From the NCBI GenBank assembly GCA_945910665.1, contig CAMDZK010000062.1, positions 1-6,381 on the forward strand: a stretch of 6,381 nt of DNA, given 5' to 3'. How positions within the stretch are numbered: the first letter of the stretch is position 1; each line of letters starts with the position of its first letter. The DNA is from an uncultured Peptostreptococcaceae bacterium. GTDB taxonomy: Bacteria > Bacillota > Clostridia > Tissierellales > Peptoniphilaceae. The translations under genes were made by a program, and so were the position numbers. Under the pieces are notes generated by a model. That model made no database searches and had not been told where the DNA came from. It saw only the letters and a list, made by a program, of their open reading frames with translations. Shown piece by piece: positions 4,654-6,381 of this stretch.

Positions 4654-5766
4654 TTATTCAGAAAAATCCAGCGGTTTTCTTTGAATCCCGCAGGCTAAAA
4701 CCATGCCAATACACAATAAATTCGTCAATTGGAATGTTCCTCCGTAACTCATAAAGGGGAGGGGAATTCCTGTAATGGGCATTAAACCTATGGTCATGCC
4801 GATGTTTTCAAAAATATGGAATAAAAACATCGCGGCTACGCCAATACACAAGACGCGACCAAACATGTCTTTAGAAGTCATGGAAATACGGACAATGCGT
4901 ACGAGCATAAATAAGTAGAGGCCAATCAGGGTAATTCCTCCGATAAAGCCCAACTCTTCCACGAGAACGGCAAAAATATAGTCGGTTTCTTTGGTGGGGA
5001 TAAAATTATATTGGGTTTGAACCCCTTGCAAATATCCACGTCCTGAGAGTTGACCAGAACCGATGGCGATACGCCCTTGGTTCGCTTGGTATCCTGTGTC
5101 TCCAATATCCCTTGTGGGATCTAAGAAGTTTCGAATTCGGTTTTTTTGGAATTCATCGAGGCGACCATACAGAATGGGAAGAGCAGCAAGGCCTGCAGCA
5201 AGTGCGGCGAAGAAATAGCGCATATCGAGTCCCGCTGCATAGAGCATAATGACGATAAAAAACACAAATACAATCAGGGTACCAAAGTCAGGCTGGAGTG
5301 CGATAAGTGTCAGAGGAAGCCCAACGTAAAGAAGCGTTTTTAAAACCGTTTTAGGGTGACTGATCACCCGTTGGTGTTGTTCAATAAAGGTAGAAAAGCT
5401 GAGTAACAAACCAATTTTTGCCACTTCCGAAGGTTGAAAACTGATCGGTCCAAAACTGAGCCAACTGCGAGCGCCCCAAGTTTCTTCTCCGGTTCCAAAA
5501 AACAAAACGAGAAGCAACAGGACATTGATAATAACGTAAATTGGAAGATGCAGCTGTTTCAACAAATCCTGATTGAAGGCAAGCAAAAAGAGAACGCCAA
5601 CAAACCCCACCCCTGTCGCGAGAAGTTGCGTCCATACATAACGAGACGTATTAAAACTGTAGGTCGCTGAGTACAATACCACAATCCCGTAAATACAAAG
5701 GGCGATGATGGTAAGGATCAGCGGCAAATCGATTTTTCTCAGAGAAATTTTCTTTTTATGAAACAT
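4654..5766 (-). CDS. rodA: RodA-type SEDS peptidoglycan glycosyltransferase
   Basis: A 370-residue polytopic membrane protein of the SEDS family (RodA/FtsW/SpoVE), with about ten hydrophobic segments beginning at residue 14. SEDS proteins polymerise lipid II into glycan strands together with a class B penicillin-binding protein; RodA does so in the elongation machinery. Signatures are GARSWLSFGPISFQPSEVAKI (98-118), QPDFGT (158-163), GYQANQGRIAIGSGQLSGRG (225-244), YNFIPTKETDYIFAVLVEELG (253-273) and, near the C terminus, GMTIGLMPITGIPLPFMSYGG. Asp262 in TDYIF aligns with the Asp shown to be essential in RodA proteins. RodA rather than FtsW is preferred from the length, short tails, ARSWLSFGPISFQPSE and QTQYNFIP segments. 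The ATG (5766-5764) has Shine-Dalgarno AAAGGAT at 5773-5779. The gene has its own promoter and terminator, with no mreBCD or PBP2 partner in view. Confidence 0.92.
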   Translation of the reverse strand: MFHKKKISLRKIDLPLILTIIALCIYGIVVLYSATYSFNTSRYVWTQLLATGVGFVGVLFLLAFNQDLLKQLHLPIYVIINVLLLLVLFFGTGEETWGARSWLSFGPISFQPSEVAKIGLLLSFSTFIEQHQRVISHPKTVLKTLLYVGLPLTLIALQPDFGTLIVFVFFIVIMLYAAGLDMRYFFAALAAGLAALPILYGRLDEFQKNRIRNFLDPTRDIGDTGYQANQGRIAIGSGQLSGRGYLQGVQTQYNFIPTKETDYIFAVLVEELGFIGGITLIGLYLFMLVRIVRISMTSKDMFGRVLCIGVAAMFLFHIFENIGMTIGLMPITGIPLPFMSYGGTFQLTNLLCIGMVLACGIQRKPLDFSE

Positions 5767-5790
5767 GCTAACATCCTTTCAAGCGTTTCT

Positions 5791-5799
5791 ATTATACCA
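5791..5799 (-). promoter_or_regulatory. Extended -10 promoter of rodA
   Basis: On the minus strand TGGTATAAT gives a TGn extension plus a perfect TATAAT (5791-5796). No good -35 hexamer is seen at 17 bp (CCTTTT), which fits an extended -10 promoter. The leader would be about 18 nt and contains the rodA Shine-Dalgarno site. Confidence 0.7.
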
Positions 5800-5823
5800 T
5801 GAATCCATCGAAAAAAAGGGATA

Positions 5824-5832
5824 TGCTATAAT
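5824..5832 (+). promoter_or_regulatory. Extended -10 promoter of queG
   Basis: TGCTATAAT: a TGn extension and a perfect TATAAT (5827-5832). The -35 region at 17 bp (TCCATC) is poor. Transcription would start near 5839, downstream of the in-frame ATG at 5831, so that codon cannot be the start from this promoter. The divergent rodA -10 box is 30 bp away. Confidence 0.65.
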
Positions 5833-5848
5833 GAATAGGGTGAAAAAT

Positions 5849-6381
5849 ATGGAGAATTCCTTTGAAAAAATACGACAAATTGCATTGGAAACAGGATGGT
5901 TGGATTGTGGGGCTGTGACAGTAGACCCACCTGTGCGATCTTCTTTCACACCCTTGGAGTTTCTTCCCGGTCCTTTATCCCGAAATAAAAAAGATTTACT
6001 TCAAGATGCAAGGAGCATTCTCGTTTTTTTATGGCCCTATGATAAAATAGCCGCGCAACAAACAGGAGCTCCTGTCACTGCAAGTGCCCAGGGAAGAGAT
6101 TACCATCTCCTCTTACGAGAAAAATTAGCGCCTGTGGTAGCATACTTAGAAAGTCTCGGAGAATCTGTTGCTGTTCAAATTGATACGGGACCATTAGAAG
6201 AACGGCCCTTTGCCGACGCCTGTGGACTTGGCTATATTGGGAAAAATGGGCAATTTATCCATACACAGGGTGGAAGTTATGTTTTTATTGCGCTCCTTGC
6301 AACGAGTGGAACCTATGAAACGCAAAAGAAAGAACAGGATACTTGTGGTTCTTGCACCCGTTGTATCAAAGCATGTCCAAC
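5849..6381 (+). CDS. queG: Epoxyqueuosine reductase QueG, N-terminal half (cut by window edge)
   Basis: The frame runs open to the right edge (177 complete codons). QueG is the cobalamin and iron-sulfur enzyme that reduces epoxyqueuosine to queuosine at the wobble base of tRNAs with GUN anticodons. The visible part contains the QueG core: IDTGPLEERPFADACGLGYI (111-130), where Asp112 is the proposed catalytic acid, then GKNGQFIHTQGGSYVFIALL (131-150), and the first 4Fe-4S cluster motif CGSCTRCIKACP with Cys166, 169, 172 and 176. Full-length enzymes continue with a second cluster and often HEAT repeats; these lie beyond the window. Start ATG 5849 is chosen because AGGGTGA (5837-5843) precedes it at five bases and the promoter places the mRNA start near 5839. 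The in-frame ATG at 5831 would overlap the -10 box. The N-terminal about 40 residues are more divergent than the core, as usual. The gene is divergent from rodA and I see no sign of degradation. Confidence 0.92.
   Translation, partial: MENSFEKIRQIALETGWLDCGAVTVDPPVRSSFTPLEFLPGPLSRNKKDLLQDARSILVFLWPYDKIAAQQTGAPVTASAQGRDYHLLLREKLAPVVAYLESLGESVAVQIDTGPLEERPFADACGLGYIGKNGQFIHTQGGSYVFIALLATSGTYETQKKEQDTCGSCTRCIKACP

Noticed and set aside
5831..5848. Alternative queG start at ATG 5831
   Set aside because: This ATG overlaps the TATAAT box and lies upstream of the expected transcription start; ATG 5849 has a better-spaced ribosome site.

Overview
The window looks like a low-to-medium-GC Bacillota (Firmicutes) chromosome. 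Shine-Dalgarno sites are strong, sigma-A boxes are near-consensus (TATAAT six times), intrinsic terminators have U-tracts, and the gene complement is Gram-positive in style (Tim44-like protein with zinc ribbon, stand-alone RodA, QueG, TK1-type thymidine kinase). The class cannot be fixed from sequence alone; an Erysipelotrichia-like lineage is only a guess. Nothing recognisable as phage, insertion sequence, CRISPR, rRNA or tRNA is present.

Layout. (1) 1-449, minus: 5' part of a secreted or membrane protein of unknown function, running off the left edge, with its own near-perfect sigma-A promoter. (2) 670-1653, minus: a membrane-anchored Tim44-like protein with an inserted four-cysteine zinc ribbon, ending at an intrinsic terminator. 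(3) 1756-3997, plus: a compact operon of threonine-aldolase-type PLP enzyme, cyclophilin-type peptidyl-prolyl isomerase and thymidine kinase. The first two genes are 2 nt apart, the last two overlap by 1 nt, and the operon has one promoter and one terminator. (4) 3998-4653: a gene-free stretch of about 650 bp. (5) 4654-5766, minus: RodA-type SEDS glycosyltransferase with its own terminator. (6) 5849-6381, plus: the N-terminal half of epoxyqueuosine reductase QueG, divergent from rodA and cut by the right edge.

The gene-free stretch is the notable part. Between the two flanking terminators, about 376 bp (4178-4553) can fold into one closed structure. It has a perfect 8-bp terminal helix joining its two ends, a long interrupted arm of about 30 Watson-Crick pairs, and a domain containing a possible pseudoknot. 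Three tiny 15-nt hairpins lie on its left, a similar one on its right, and a 10-bp direct repeat brackets the block. I read it as an unrecognised large structured noncoding RNA, with weak preference for the minus strand. I could not assign it to a known family.

The protein genes are mostly housekeeping: nucleotide salvage (Tdk), protein folding (cyclophilin), amino-acid metabolism (aldolase), cell elongation (RodA) and tRNA modification (QueG). They do not form an obvious single pathway.
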